DNA of 64,000 nucleotides from Gammaproteobacteria bacterium (GTDB lineage Bacteria; Pseudomonadota; Gammaproteobacteria; JACKNK01): the NCBI GenBank assembly GCA_024234955.1, contig JACKNK010000006.1:212616-276615 (forward strand), in the 5' to 3' direction. The notes beneath the pieces are model-generated. The model was not told where the DNA came from, made no database searches, and saw only the letters and a list, made by a program, of their open reading frames with translations. A program made the translations under genes and the position numbers. Shown here piece after piece: positions 7,352 through 15,934 of the stretch; position 1 is the first letter of the stretch; each line of letters opens with the position of its first letter.

Positions 7352-8422
7352 TCAGTCGTATCGCCGAAAACCGATCAGAGCGAGGCCGGCACCCAACAGT
7401 GCCAGCGGCATCGGCATCGGAACGCCATTGAGTTGGTCCGGGGTCAGCAACAACACATGGCGGTTGCCATTGATATCCAGCGCATCGACCAGGATCTGAC
7501 CGAGATCGTTGATGGCATTGGCGCGTTCAATCGTCCAGCCCGTTGCCCCGGGATCGAGCAGGGTATTGAGGTCATAGAACATGCCACCGCTGAACAAGAA
7601 GGCATAAATACCGGAAAGCCCATCGACGTAACCGATCGCCTGACCGTAATTATTGACATCCTGGGCGTAGGACCAGCGTTCGCCTGACAAGGCGCCCAAG
7701 TCCACCAGATCACCATTCGCTTCCCAGAGAATTGCATGGGTATCGCCGCCGGCCGTCTGGGCCCATCCGACCGTGACGTTGTTGTCGTTGATGGCGTTGG
7801 CGCGAGCGCCCTGATTGGAATCCAGACCATCCAGGGTAACGACATCGCCATTGCTGGTGGCCCGGAAGCCGCGCTGCACGCTGCCGCCGTTGGCTTCATA
7901 GTGGCCGGCAATGGTGCCGCTTGCGTTGATGTCCAGGCCTTCGCTATACGTCGGCCCGAGTTCGGCCAATGGCGCACCGGTGCTGATGTCGTCGGCCCAG
8001 CGCGTCGCTTCACCCGTGCCGTTGTTGTAGACCGTCCCCGCAATCTGGCCACTATTGTTGATGGCGCCGACATAGGAGCCGCTACCGGTATGGCTCAGCG
8101 TATTGCTGGTCGTTCCGGAGAAGGATTGGGTGCTGTAGCCAGCCCCGATATATCCCACCACCGTTCCGGAGTCGTTGATGCCGACGCCTCTTCCGGTGCC
8201 CAGGACGGTCTCGGTGACCCCCCCGAACGTGTCCCACCGCACCGCATTTCCATCATGCGTACCGGCGATCTGTCCGGATTCGTTCAGGTCCAGGCCTTCC
8301 ACGTCCGCGCTCAATCCGATGCCCTGAGCGACATCCGTGATGGTGAAGACCACGGCGTGTGCGGAAGCCCCGAGGATCAGCGAGAACGCGCCGATGAATA
8401 TTGCCAAGCGGTTCGACGTCAT
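7352..8422 (-). CDS. HAF-repeat exported protein with PEP-CTERM-like (VPxP) anchor
   Basis: The ATG at 8422 is favoured over 8434 because GGAG lies 6 nt before it. The 356-residue product begins with a signal peptide ending GASAHA. At least seven HAF-type repeats follow, recognisable by LNESGQIAGT, INDSGTVVGY, INNSGQIAGT, INASGTIAGH, INDNNVTVGW, VNNYGQAIGY and INDLGQIL; these fold as beta-propeller-like extracellular repeats. The C-terminus is VPMPMPLALLGAGLALIGFRR, the VPxP variant of the exosortase sorting signal. It is likely an exported surface or biofilm-matrix protein. This is the second exosortase-type substrate in the window; no exosortase is present here. Confidence 0.82.
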   Translation of the reverse strand: MTSNRLAIFIGAFSLILGASAHAVVFTITDVAQGIGLSADVEGLDLNESGQIAGTHDGNAVRWDTFGGVTETVLGTGRGVGINDSGTVVGYIGAGYSTQSFSGTTSNTLSHTGSGSYVGAINNSGQIAGTVYNNGTGEATRWADDISTGAPLAELGPTYSEGLDINASGTIAGHYEANGGSVQRGFRATSNGDVVTLDGLDSNQGARANAINDNNVTVGWAQTAGGDTHAILWEANGDLVDLGALSGERWSYAQDVNNYGQAIGYVDGLSGIYAFLFSGGMFYDLNTLLDPGATGWTIERANAINDLGQILVDALDINGNRHVLLLTPDQLNGVPMPMPLALLGAGLALIGFRRYD

Positions 8423-8566
8423 ATCCGTCTCCATGTCGATGAATCGTTGTCGCCGTCCTTAGCAAAACTCGCGCCTCAGCGGTCGGAAACACGGCGGGAC
8501 AGCGGAAAATGACGCATCTCGATCCGGGGTGTCACGCGGCTCGCGACATCGTTGTCAGGTCGGCTG

Positions 8567-9004
8567 TCAGTCCGCTTCGACCTTCAAGCTGGCACCGTCC
8601 ACGCCGACAACCTTCACACGGCTGCCTGCCGGCATGTCGTCGCCGACCGCGCGCCACAGGCTGTCCCCGACACGGACCCGGCCAACACCGTTATCGATGG
8701 CCGTTTCCAGCGTGAAACTGCGACCGATGTATTGTTCGCCACGGCGATTCAGGTTGGGCTGATCGGTCTCTTCCGGATACTTCCGGAACCACATCCTCCA
8801 GCCCACGATGGTGGCGATCGAAAGGCCCGCGAAGATCAGGAACTGGGCTTCCCAGGTCATGACCGGGATCAGCCAGAGCAGGAAACCGACCGCAATTGCG
8901 GCCACGCCCATCCAGACGAAGAACGCCCCCGGCGCAAACGCTTCGAGGATCACCAGGGCGACGCCGAGGATCCACCAATGCCAGAAGTCCGGGCTGTAAT
9001 TCAT
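8567..9004 (-). CDS. NfeD-like membrane protein
   Basis: A 145-residue protein with two or three N-terminal membrane segments (residues about 10-65, including LEAFAPGAFFVWMG). A C-terminal soluble OB-fold domain (about 85-145) contains GRSFTLETAIDNGVGRVRVGDSLWRA, the NfeD signature. NfeD proteins partner with SPFH/stomatin proteins. Here the start overlaps the stop of the SPFH gene by 4 bp, the standard arrangement (YbbK/QmcA with YbbJ in enterics). Confidence 0.9.
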   Translation of the reverse strand: MNYSPDFWHWWILGVALVILEAFAPGAFFVWMGVAAIAVGFLLWLIPVMTWEAQFLIFAGLSIATIVGWRMWFRKYPEETDQPNLNRRGEQYIGRSFTLETAIDNGVGRVRVGDSLWRAVGDDMPAGSRVKVVGVDGASLKVEAD

Positions 9005-9921
9005 GATTTCTTTTCCATCGCGGCCTTGGCGAGTTCGGCGACGCCACCGATGGCACCGATCACACCTGACGCCTCCATCGGCATGAAGATCAACTTCTGG
9101 TTGGGTGCCGATCCGATGGTTTGCAGGGCTTCGACGTATTTCTGCGCGACGAAGTAGTTGATTGCCTGAACATCGCCCTGGGCGATCGCCACCGAGACCA
9201 CCTGGGTTGCCTTGGCTTCTGCCTCAGCAAGTCGCTCACGCGCCTCGGCCTCGCGGAACGCGGCCTCTTTCTGGCCTTCCGCCTTGAGCACCGCCGCCTG
9301 CTTGTCGCCATCCGCCTTGAGGATTTCGGCCTGACGCTTGCCTTCGGCTTCGAGAATCGAGGCCCGCTTGTCGCGCTCGGCCTTCATCTGGCGCGCCATC
9401 GACTCAACCAGATCGGTTGGCGGCGAGATGTCCTTGATCTCGATTCGGGTGACCTTGACGCCCCAGGGTGTGGTGGCTTCATCGACCACGGTCAGCAACC
9501 GGGCATTGATTTCGTCCCGCTTGGAGAGCAGTTCGTCCAGGTCCATCGAGCCCATGACGGTACGGATGTTGGTCATGGTGAGATTCAGGGTCGCGTACTC
9601 GCGGTTGTTGACCTCGTAGGCGGCCTTTGCCGAATCGAGCACTTGATAGAACACCACGCCGTCCACCGAGACCATCGCGTTGTCCTTGGTGATGATCTCC
9701 TGTGTCGGCACGTCCAGCACCTGTTCCATCATGTTCAGCTTCTGGCCGATCTGATCGACCACCGGCACGATCAGATTCAGGCCCGGGCGCAGGCTGCGGG
9801 TGTATTTGCCGAACCGCTCCACCGTCCATTCGTTGCCCTGCGGCACCGACTTGACACCGAGGAATATGACGACGGCGGCCAGGCCGAAGATGAACAATAC
9901 GAGGATGCCGAATTCGCTCAT
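9001..9921 (-). CDS. SPFH/band-7 (stomatin-like, QmcA family) membrane protein
   Basis: A 306-residue protein with one N-terminal membrane helix (about 3-23). A band-7 domain follows (VPQGNEWTVERFGKYTRSL ... ITKDNAMVSVDGVVFYQV ... WGVKVTRIEIKDI). After it comes a long Ala/Glu-rich coiled coil (about 180-245) with EAEGKRQAEILKADGDKQA repeats. This matches QmcA/paraslipin proteins, which form large membrane rings or scaffold microdomains. It is translationally coupled to the NfeD gene. The residue 1 ATG is preceded by GGAGCG 7 nt upstream. Confidence 0.92.
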   Translation of the reverse strand: MSEFGILVLFIFGLAAVVIFLGVKSVPQGNEWTVERFGKYTRSLRPGLNLIVPVVDQIGQKLNMMEQVLDVPTQEIITKDNAMVSVDGVVFYQVLDSAKAAYEVNNREYATLNLTMTNIRTVMGSMDLDELLSKRDEINARLLTVVDEATTPWGVKVTRIEIKDISPPTDLVESMARQMKAERDKRASILEAEGKRQAEILKADGDKQAAVLKAEGQKEAAFREAEARERLAEAEAKATQVVSVAIAQGDVQAINYFVAQKYVEALQTIGSAPNQKLIFMPMEASGVIGAIGGVAELAKAAMEKKS

Positions 9922-10022
9922 GGCAGACGCTCCGAGGGATTGAAAGTGGGGGCAGTATAGCCGTGCGCCTTGAGGTAACGTTGTGACACAGGTCGCACCT
10001 CCTGCGCACCGCTGTTTGAGCC

Positions 10023-10385
10023 ATGTCGATGTCCAGCAACCTGTTTACCGTTACCGCACCGTTGATGATTCGATCCGCCGATGGCGGGGAGCACGTCATT
10101 GCGGAGCTGTTCGAGCATCCACTCGGTATCCTCTGGTTCGAACCGTATTGGCACCTTGGCGACCCGAAGACCACCTTGCACCTGGTCGAAGGCGAGGTGC
10201 GTGGCGAGGGTCCCTGGCGCGTTGCTGACCACATCCTCAACGTGCTCGGCTGCCACGGCACCAACGCCGAACTGGCCATCGGCTTTGAACGCTGGCGCGA
10301 ATTTCTCCTCGACCCGGCGAGCGATTACCCACCGGTGGAGTTGGTCAAGGCCATTGCGCGTCATCGGGGCGCGATCACGGATTGA
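10023..10385 (+). CDS. Conserved hypothetical protein
   Basis: A 120-residue acidic cytoplasmic protein with no membrane segment and no family I recognise. It has a hydrophobic core pattern (GILWFEPYWHL), Trp-rich patches and HLVEGEVRGEGPWRVADHI. A start at 10029 (MSSNLF) has a better-spaced GAG than 10023. A competing antisense frame (9918-10364) has less protein-like composition and was not called. It is divergent from the SPFH gene and convergent with the next gene. Confidence 0.6.
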   Translation: MSMSSNLFTVTAPLMIRSADGGEHVIAELFEHPLGILWFEPYWHLGDPKTTLHLVEGEVRGEGPWRVADHILNVLGCHGTNAELAIGFERWREFLLDPASDYPPVELVKAIARHRGAITD

Positions 10386-10390
10386 CCGCC

Positions 10391-10771
10391 TCAGTGCACC
10401 GGTACGATCACCGTATGAGGTCGGCGATCGACGTGGCGTTCACTGACTCGCACGGGCGCATCGACCACCCGCAGATGATGTCCGCGATCGATGTAAAAGC
10501 GGCCCTTGTAGTACAGGTAATCGACTCGGTCGAAGCGGAACGCCAACGGCGCATCGGCATCGCGGACGTAGATGGTCGGGCGCATATCACGGTCATGGGG
10601 CGCGCCGTATTCACGCTGCCGGTCGTCCTCACCGAGAATCCTGACGCGCGGATCGTTCGCCCAGACCGCATCGTCGTGGTTGTCGAAACTGCGTGCCTGG
10701 GCTGCCGCCATCGGAAGCACGGTCAAGGTGAGCAGGGCCAACAAGGTGTTGCGCAAGGTGTCGTTCTTCAT
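10391..10771 (-). CDS. Periplasmic hypothetical protein
   Basis: A 126-residue protein with a clear signal peptide (LLALLTLTVLPMAAAQA). The mature part is highly charged, rich in Asp, Arg and His, and has an RFDRVDYLYYKGRFYI segment resembling small periplasmic RcnB-like or water-stress-type proteins. The match is not strong enough to name. An AAGAG ribosome-binding site precedes ATG 10771. It converges on the 10023 gene with 5 bp between the stops. Confidence 0.65.
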   Translation of the reverse strand: MKNDTLRNTLLALLTLTVLPMAAAQARSFDNHDDAVWANDPRVRILGEDDRQREYGAPHDRDMRPTIYVRDADAPLAFRFDRVDYLYYKGRFYIDRGHHLRVVDAPVRVSERHVDRRPHTVIVPVH

Positions 10772-10889
10772 GTCTTGATCTCTTCGTCGTTCTGGGACGG
10801 CGACAGAGTGACGGCGGAACGCGCAAACAATGCGTATTTAAACGTGCAACAAGCATGAAACCGCAGGCACTCGCTTACACTTCGCGGCC

Positions 10890-11651
10890 ATGAGTCACAT
10901 GCCCAAGCCTCCCAAGTCCCTGTTGCGACCGGTCGGTCGAGCATTGGTGGATTACCGGATGATCGAAAACGGTGATCGCGTCCTGCTGGCCTTGTCCGGC
11001 GGCAAGGATTCACTCTCCCTGCTGCATCTGCTGCGCCATTTCCAGCGTCATGCCCCGGTGCAGTTCGATCTCGGCGCGGTCACCATCGATCCGGGCGCTG
11101 AGGATTTCGACCCGTCGCCACTCAAACCCTATCTGGCCGAACTGGGCATCCCGTATTTCTATCGCGAAGAACCCATCGTCGAACGCGCCAGGACACAGAT
11201 GGGCAAGCCCTCGTACTGCGCCTTCTGTGCGCGCATGAAGCGCGGCTCGCTGTATTCCTGCGCGCGCGAGAACGGCTATAACGTACTCGCGCTGGGGCAG
11301 CACCTCGACGATCTGGCGGAGAGCTTTCTGATGTCGGCGCTGTTTGAAGGTCGGCTGAACACCATGAAGGCCAACTACATCAACCAGGCCGGGGACGTGC
11401 GCGTGATCCGCCCCCTGATCTACGCACGCGAACGACAGACCGCCGCGTTTGCCGTGCAGGCCGAATTGCCGGTGATTTACGAAACCTGTCCGGCCTGTTT
11501 TGCGCATCCTTCTCAGCGGGCGCACATGAAGACGCTGCTCGCGCAGCAGGAGAAAGCCAATCGGCAGGTCTTCAAGACACTCCTGCATACGATGCGGCCA
11601 TTGATGGCACGGGGCGTGTCCGGGTCTGATAATTCCGATGCAGAAAAGTAA
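10890..11651 (+). CDS. ttcA: tRNA 2-thiocytidine(32) synthetase TtcA-like, PP-loop ATPase
   Basis: The 253-residue product has the PP-loop ATP-pyrophosphatase motif LALSGGKDSLSLL (residues about 29-41). CAFCARMKRGSLY supplies the Fe-S-ligand CxxC pair, and ALGQHLDDLAESFLMS follows. A later cysteine pair occurs in ETCPACFAHPSQR, replacing the usual PCNLCGSQ. It is shorter than E. coli TtcA (about 310 residues). TtcA thiolates C32 of certain tRNAs using a 4Fe-4S cluster. Because the second motif departs from the canonical form, a related TtcA-family enzyme is possible. Confidence 0.82.
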   Translation: MSHMPKPPKSLLRPVGRALVDYRMIENGDRVLLALSGGKDSLSLLHLLRHFQRHAPVQFDLGAVTIDPGAEDFDPSPLKPYLAELGIPYFYREEPIVERARTQMGKPSYCAFCARMKRGSLYSCARENGYNVLALGQHLDDLAESFLMSALFEGRLNTMKANYINQAGDVRVIRPLIYARERQTAAFAVQAELPVIYETCPACFAHPSQRAHMKTLLAQQEKANRQVFKTLLHTMRPLMARGVSGSDNSDAEK

Positions 11652-11680
11652 AAAGGGGCACCGAAGAGGGTGCCCCTTTT
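11651..11680 (+). terminator. Rho-independent terminator after ttcA (bidirectional symmetry)
   Basis: AAAAGGGGCACC (11651-11662) pairs with GGTGCCCCTTTT (11669-11680) across a 6-nt loop, directly at the ttcA stop codon. A-tract and T-tract flank the GC core, so it can work on both strands and also serve the convergent rhodanese gene ending at 11723. Confidence 0.9.
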
Positions 11681-11722
11681 AATTTCCACGTTGCCCTGAC
11701 TTGTTCAGGGTATACCGCGAGT

Positions 11723-12439
11723 TCAGTCCTCAGGCACGATCGTCGTCAGGCCGAGGACCTGCCAGAGCTGCATGCCGCCACGGTAATAGAACAGTTTCTC
11801 CGGTGGGTAGCCCTGCTTGAGCAGCGCGTTAATGGCGCGCGGTGACTGATCGCACCAGGGGCCGTTACACCAGAACAGCGCTTCCTTGGCGTTGCTGAAG
11901 TCCCACACCTGACTGCCGCCGGAGCCGAGCCCGATCATGTCGAGCAGGGAATTCATCGACAAGCCGCTGTCCGGTCCTTTACGACTCACCCCAAGCTTGC
12001 TCATGGCGGCTGCCAACTCCGGGTCGCTGGTGTCGCGGCTGAATACCGTGAACGGCAGATTGATCGATCCCGGAATCGTTCCGCGCTTGTGCCAGGCCGG
12101 GGTACGGGCATCGACCAGAACGCCAGAGCCGTTACGCAGTTGACGTTCCATGAAGTCGAAGATCTCGACTTCACCTACCGTCTCTACGGCCGGATCTACC
12201 CTGATCGGGTGAATACAGAATGGCGGGCATTTACGGGATGTCTTCGCAAAGCCGCCGGTCAGTACGTTGTTTTCATCCTGAATCCTTTCTACTCGGACGC
12301 TGCGTCCCTCATGGTTCACGGTCACGAAATCCCGGGTCTCCGTGAGCTTGACGTCCAGCGCGGAAGCCGCGCCAGTCACGGACATGACCAGGACGGCAGA
12401 AATGATTTGCAGGGTTCTGAAGCGGGTTCGGGCTTTCAT
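11723..12439 (-). CDS. Exported rhodanese-like protein
   Basis: A 238-residue protein with a signal peptide (residues about 1-28, ending ASALD). The N-terminal region contains a Cys pair in RKCPPFCIHP. The C-terminal rhodanese domain (about 85-235) contains VLVDARTPAWHKRGTIPGSINLPF and the active-site region LFWCNGPWCDQSPRA. It is predicted to act in the periplasm on sulfur transfer or cyanide/thiosulfate-type substrates. The extra CxxxC site is not part of the standard domain. A GAGG ribosome-binding site precedes ATG 12439. It follows the hypothetical gene 12495-12851 in the same direction. Confidence 0.85.
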   Translation of the reverse strand: MKARTRFRTLQIISAVLVMSVTGAASALDVKLTETRDFVTVNHEGRSVRVERIQDENNVLTGGFAKTSRKCPPFCIHPIRVDPAVETVGEVEIFDFMERQLRNGSGVLVDARTPAWHKRGTIPGSINLPFTVFSRDTSDPELAAAMSKLGVSRKGPDSGLSMNSLLDMIGLGSGGSQVWDFSNAKEALFWCNGPWCDQSPRAINALLKQGYPPEKLFYYRGGMQLWQVLGLTTIVPED

Positions 12440-12480
12440 TGTTATTCCTCAAGGTCCTCCGATGGGTGCGCGATCACGCC

Positions 12481-12496
12481 GATTGCGTACGCAATC
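12481..12496. repeat. Perfect 16-bp palindrome GATTGCGTACGCAATC
   Basis: A self-complementary 16-mer overlaps the stop codon of the upstream hypothetical gene and lies 42 bp before the rhodanese start. It could be a protein-binding site or a short hairpin that tunes the two-gene transcript. A related GATTGCG sequence recurs in the 12956-12982 dyad region. Confidence 0.6.
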
Positions 12497-12851
12497 AATG
12501 TGACGAGAACAGCGAGATGATCTTCTTTCGGATCGATTCGATGTCTTTGCTGCTCAGGTATTCGTCATAGACAGAGGTTTTATCTCCGTCGCTGAGTTTG
12601 TTGTAGAACATGTAACTGCCGATGTAGCGCGAACGCAGCAACTCTTCGAAGCCGGCAATGTCGAGGTCCTTTGGGATACTGGGAGCCTCGGCGCCCTGTG
12701 GCTGGCCGGACGCGTCCAGCGACACGGCAGAATCGACCGTGATGTCGTCGGCCTCCCCGTTGATCGAGTCGAGGTACGAATCCTTGGCGTGCGAAAGCGG
12801 TCCCCAACTCAAGGACCCCACCAACAATATGGCGACGATGAATGAGGACAT
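12495..12851 (-). CDS. Small exported hypothetical protein, partner of the rhodanese gene
   Basis: The ATG at 12851 is chosen because TGAGGG lies 7 nt upstream; the frame could start at 12887 but that start lacks a site. The 118-residue product has a signal peptide (SSFIVAILLVGSLSWGPLSHA). The mature part is acidic, ending with a helical Tyr- and Lys-rich segment (GFEELLRSRYIGSYMFYNKL). No known family was recognised. It sits 55 bp upstream of the rhodanese gene on the same strand, so the pair probably forms a two-gene periplasmic operon. Confidence 0.65.
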   Translation of the reverse strand: MSSFIVAILLVGSLSWGPLSHAKDSYLDSINGEADDITVDSAVSLDASGQPQGAEAPSIPKDLDIAGFEELLRSRYIGSYMFYNKLSDGDKTSVYDEYLSSKDIESIRKKIISLFSSH

Positions 12852-12955
12852 CAGAGCACCCTCAGGGGTTTTGGACACCGTGTACATATGGCTCCCGCAA
12901 TTCCTGCAGCGATGAGTGGCGTTGGATGAGCGTAGTCAGGTTTATGATCCATGTC

Positions 12956-12982
12956 ATCGCAAAAGCGTTACAAATTTGCGAT
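12956..12982. promoter_or_regulatory. 8-bp dyad, candidate operator upstream of the rhodanese operon
   Basis: ATCGCAAA (12956-12963) and TTTGCGAT (12975-12982) form a perfect inverted repeat with 11 bp between arms. It lies about 105 bp upstream of the leftward gene starting at 12851 and about 95 bp upstream of the rightward ispB promoter. Spacing and symmetry fit a dimeric regulator binding two successive major grooves; the regulator is unknown. Confidence 0.4.
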
Positions 12983-13073
12983 TGCGCTGGTTATCTTAGT
13001 TCGCGAATTCCTATTCTGCCCGCTGGCTTCGGGACAACACTCGGACATCCTAAGATCCCTTGCTTGACAGCAT

Positions 13074-13102
13074 TTTGGGGGGTCCCTAGCATCCGCCGGG
13101 CC
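13074..13102 (+). promoter_or_regulatory. Sigma-70 promoter for ispB
   Basis: A perfect TTGACA -35 (13074-13079), a 17-bp spacer and TAGCAT -10 (13097-13102). Transcription would start near 13109, about 14 nt before the ispB ATG, giving a very short leader. Confidence 0.65.
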
Positions 13103-13122
13103 TTTTCCAGACCGTTTTCCCA

Positions 13123-14097
13123 ATGCCCATGCAGCTTGACGTCATCCGCGATTTGGTCGCCGACGATCTGCGCGCGGTCGATACCCTGATCCAGGACCGC
13201 CTCCGTTCCGACGTCGCCCTTGTCAATCAACTGGGCGCGTACATCGTCAACAGTGGTGGCAAACGCCTCCGCCCGCTTCTTGTCGTCCTTGCCGCGCGTG
13301 CCTGCGGTTATCGCGGCGATCGTCATGTCGATCTTGCCGCGATCGTCGAATTCATTCATACCGCAACCCTGTTGCACGACGATGTCGTTGATGCGTCCGA
13401 TTTGCGCCGTGGCCGCGACACCGCGAATGCGCTTTGGGGGAATGAGGCCAGCGTTTTGGTCGGCGACTTCCTCTACTCCCGCGCCTTCCAGATGATGACG
13501 GCGCTGCATGAACTGCGGATCATGGAAATCCTCGCCGTCACCACCAACGTGATCGCGGAAGGCGAGGTGCTGCAGCTGATGAATTGCCATGACCCGGACG
13601 TGGACGAGGCCGGTTACATGGCGGTCATCCGTTACAAGACCGCCAAGTTGTTCGAGGCCGGGACCCGTCTGGGCGCGGTGATCAATCAGGATGACGCGGC
13701 CATCGAGTCCGCGATGGCCGCTTACGGCATGCATCTAGGGACGGCGTTCCAGATCATCGACGATGTGCTCGATTACAGCTCCGACAGCGATGAAATGGGC
13801 AAAAATGTCGGCGACGATCTCGCCGAGGGCAAACCCACGCTGCCGTTGATTTATGTGATGCGTCATGGCGATCCGACGCAGGCGGCGGTGGTGCGCAAAG
13901 CCATCGAGGAAGGGGGCCGCGACAAGATCGACGCGGTGATCAAAGCGATTGAATCGACCGATGCCATCCCCTACACTACGCGGCTCGCGCGACAGGAGGC
14001 AGATCTCGCCAAGGCGGCTCTCGCCCAGCTACCTGCCTCTCCGTATCGCGAAGCGCTGTTGGCCTTGGCGGATTTCGCGGTCGAACGTAGTCACTGA
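13123..14097 (+). CDS. ispB: Octaprenyl-diphosphate synthase (trans polyprenyl synthase)
   Basis: The 324-residue protein carries both Asp-rich prenyl-transferase motifs: LLHDDVVDASDLRRG (about 84-98) and IIDDVLDYSSD (about 211-221). These bind the Mg-diphosphate groups of the allylic and homoallylic substrates. The GGKRLRP substrate-binding motif is at about 45-51. It makes the side chain of ubiquinone. MQLDVIRD at 13129 is an equally good start. A short-leader sigma-70 promoter lies directly upstream. Chain length (C40) is inferred from gammaproteobacterial orthologues. Confidence 0.93.
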   Translation: MPMQLDVIRDLVADDLRAVDTLIQDRLRSDVALVNQLGAYIVNSGGKRLRPLLVVLAARACGYRGDRHVDLAAIVEFIHTATLLHDDVVDASDLRRGRDTANALWGNEASVLVGDFLYSRAFQMMTALHELRIMEILAVTTNVIAEGEVLQLMNCHDPDVDEAGYMAVIRYKTAKLFEAGTRLGAVINQDDAAIESAMAAYGMHLGTAFQIIDDVLDYSSDSDEMGKNVGDDLAEGKPTLPLIYVMRHGDPTQAAVVRKAIEEGGRDKIDAVIKAIESTDAIPYTTRLARQEADLAKAALAQLPASPYREALLALADFAVERSH

Positions 14098-14140
14098 TCC
14101 GGTGGCGGCGTTAGCGGTTCTCCAGCAACGCGTTCATTTC

Positions 14141-14219
<79 letters not shown>

Positions 14220-14298
14220 ACTCTGATTCGGTCCCGAATCATCGGCGGCGTGTCCCGACGCGCCGCCATCGCTGTCCTCTCACCTCCGTGGGTGCGAC

Positions 14299-15087
14299 AT
14301 GAGTCGCATCCAGCGGGTGGTGCAGATCACCGATACCCATCTGTTCTCCGATCCATCGCGTGCCCTCAAGGGCATCGTCACCGATGCCTCCTTGCGTGCG
14401 GTATTGGCGGCAGCGCACAACGATCTCGTCGGTGCGGATCTGTTGTTGCTGACGGGAGACCTGGCTCACGATGAGGTCGAAGCGACGTATCAGCGCCTCC
14501 GTGCGACGCTTGCAGCGCTCATTCCCGGACAATTGCCCGTCCGCGCCATTCCAGGGAACCATGACGACCCCGCCTTGATGATTCGCCATTTCGGGCAAGC
14601 GGACAGCGTTGTCCTGGGCGATTGGTTGTGCCTATCGCTGGATTCCCATCGTGATGGACAGGTCGAAGGCACACTCCGCGCCTCCGAACTCCAACGCCTC
14701 GATCGGGAGCTGGCCGAAACGCGTGCCAGCCATGCCCTGATCGCCGTGCATCATCATCCGGTTGATGTCGGTTCACTGTGGATGGACGGCATCGGTCTGA
14801 GCAATCATGCCGCGCTGTTTGAGGTGCTCAACCGTCACGACAAGGCCCGCGCGATCCTCAACGGGCACATTCATCAGGAATTCGAGGGTGGGCGCGATGG
14901 CATTGCAGTTTACGGTACGCCATCGACCAACGTTCAGTTCCGCGCACGCAGCGATGAGCCTCAATTTGCCGATCTGGAGCCGGGGTACCGTCGCTTGGCC
15001 TTGTACCCGGATGGCCGCATCGACACCGAGGTGGTGCGTGTCCCCGGCGTGGTCTGCAACCTGAACGACGAAGGGAGTTACGAGTGA
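14299..15087 (+). CDS. cpdA: 3',5'-cyclic-AMP phosphodiesterase (calcineurin-like, CpdA/Icc)
   Basis: This 262-residue metallophosphoesterase shows the full motif series: QITDTHLF (D-x-H), LLLTGDLAHD (GD), AIPGNHDDP (GNHD), AVHHHPVDVG (xxH) and ILNGHIHQEF (GHxH). The order and length are those of CpdA, which hydrolyses cAMP. It is cytoplasmic. Its stop overlaps the start of the SirB1-like gene. The adenylate cyclase and cNMP-binding proteins encoded at 20-26 kb make this enzyme a plausible off-switch for that pathway. Confidence 0.9.
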   Translation: MSRIQRVVQITDTHLFSDPSRALKGIVTDASLRAVLAAAHNDLVGADLLLLTGDLAHDEVEATYQRLRATLAALIPGQLPVRAIPGNHDDPALMIRHFGQADSVVLGDWLCLSLDSHRDGQVEGTLRASELQRLDRELAETRASHALIAVHHHPVDVGSLWMDGIGLSNHAALFEVLNRHDKARAILNGHIHQEFEGGRDGIAVYGTPSTNVQFRARSDEPQFADLEPGYRRLALYPDGRIDTEVVRVPGVVCNLNDEGSYE

Positions 15088-15929
15088 CCGCCGCACCGCG
15101 TTTTGCCACCATCAACGAAACCCTGGGGCTCGACGACGCGCAGCTCGGGCTAGCCGATCTTGCCTTGTTGCTGGCACGGGACGCCTATCCGGAGCTCGAT
15201 GTTGCCCACTATTTGGCGCGTCTCGATGAGATGGCGATGGAAGCGCGCGCGAACCTGCCGGCGAAAGCGGACGTCTTCGTCACGCTTGCCGCACTCAATC
15301 GTTATCTGTTCACGGAACAAGGTTTCAAAGGCAATTTCGACGACTATTACGACCCGAGAAACAGCTATCTCAACGAGGTTCTGGATCGCCGTACCGGCAT
15401 CCCGATCACGCTATCTTTGGTCTATATCGAAGTCGGTCGTCGTCTGGGACTGTCCCTGGACGGGGTGTCCTTTCCCGGTCATTTCCTGGTGAAGTGTTCG
15501 GTGGACGGTGGCGACGTGGTTCTCGATCCCTACTCCGGCGGGGTCTCGCTGGGTACCGACGAACTCGAACACCGCCTCAGCGATGTGGTCGGCGAGAAGC
15601 ACGCGGCTCGCATCAACCTCGCTGACGTATTGGGCGCCGCGCCCACGCGCGACATCCTGGTCCGCATGCTGCATAACCTGAAGGCCGTTTATATGCGCGA
15701 CGAGGAACTGCACAAAGCCCTGCAGATCAGCGGCCGTGTGCTGCAGCTCAAGCCCGGCAGCAGCGACGATTTGCGCGATCGCGGCGTTCTGTATGCGGCT
15801 CTGGATTGCTTCCGGCCAGCGCTGGACGACCTGCGCCGCTACCTGAAACTACGTCCGAACGCTGCCGATGCCGATGACATCCGCGAGCGCGTGATCCAGT
15901 TGCAGGGCCGGGTTGCACAACTGCATTGA
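15084..15929 (+). CDS. SirB1-family transglutaminase-like/TPR protein
   Basis: The protein has 281 residues and starts at GTG, overlapping the cpdA stop (GTGA). The N-terminal two thirds form the SirB1 transglutaminase-like domain: LFTEQGFKGNFDDYYDPRNSYLNEVL, GIPITLSLVYIEVGRRLGL and GVSFPGHFLVK. The C-terminal third holds tetratricopeptide-type helices (NLKAVYMRDEELHKALQISG ... LDDLRRYLKL). The family is widespread in gammaproteobacteria, often near prmC/kdsA, with no settled biochemical role. Translational coupling links it to cpdA. Confidence 0.88.
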   Translation: MTAAPRFATINETLGLDDAQLGLADLALLLARDAYPELDVAHYLARLDEMAMEARANLPAKADVFVTLAALNRYLFTEQGFKGNFDDYYDPRNSYLNEVLDRRTGIPITLSLVYIEVGRRLGLSLDGVSFPGHFLVKCSVDGGDVVLDPYSGGVSLGTDELEHRLSDVVGEKHAARINLADVLGAAPTRDILVRMLHNLKAVYMRDEELHKALQISGRVLQLKPGSSDDLRDRGVLYAALDCFRPALDDLRRYLKLRPNAADADDIRERVIQLQGRVAQLH

Positions 15930-15934
15930 GCACC

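Noticed and set aside
9918..10364. Open frame on the minus strand overlapping the 10023-10385 gene
   Set aside because: The plus-strand product has a more protein-like hydrophobic pattern and better start context. The minus frame is His/Gln/Arg-rich like other shadows.
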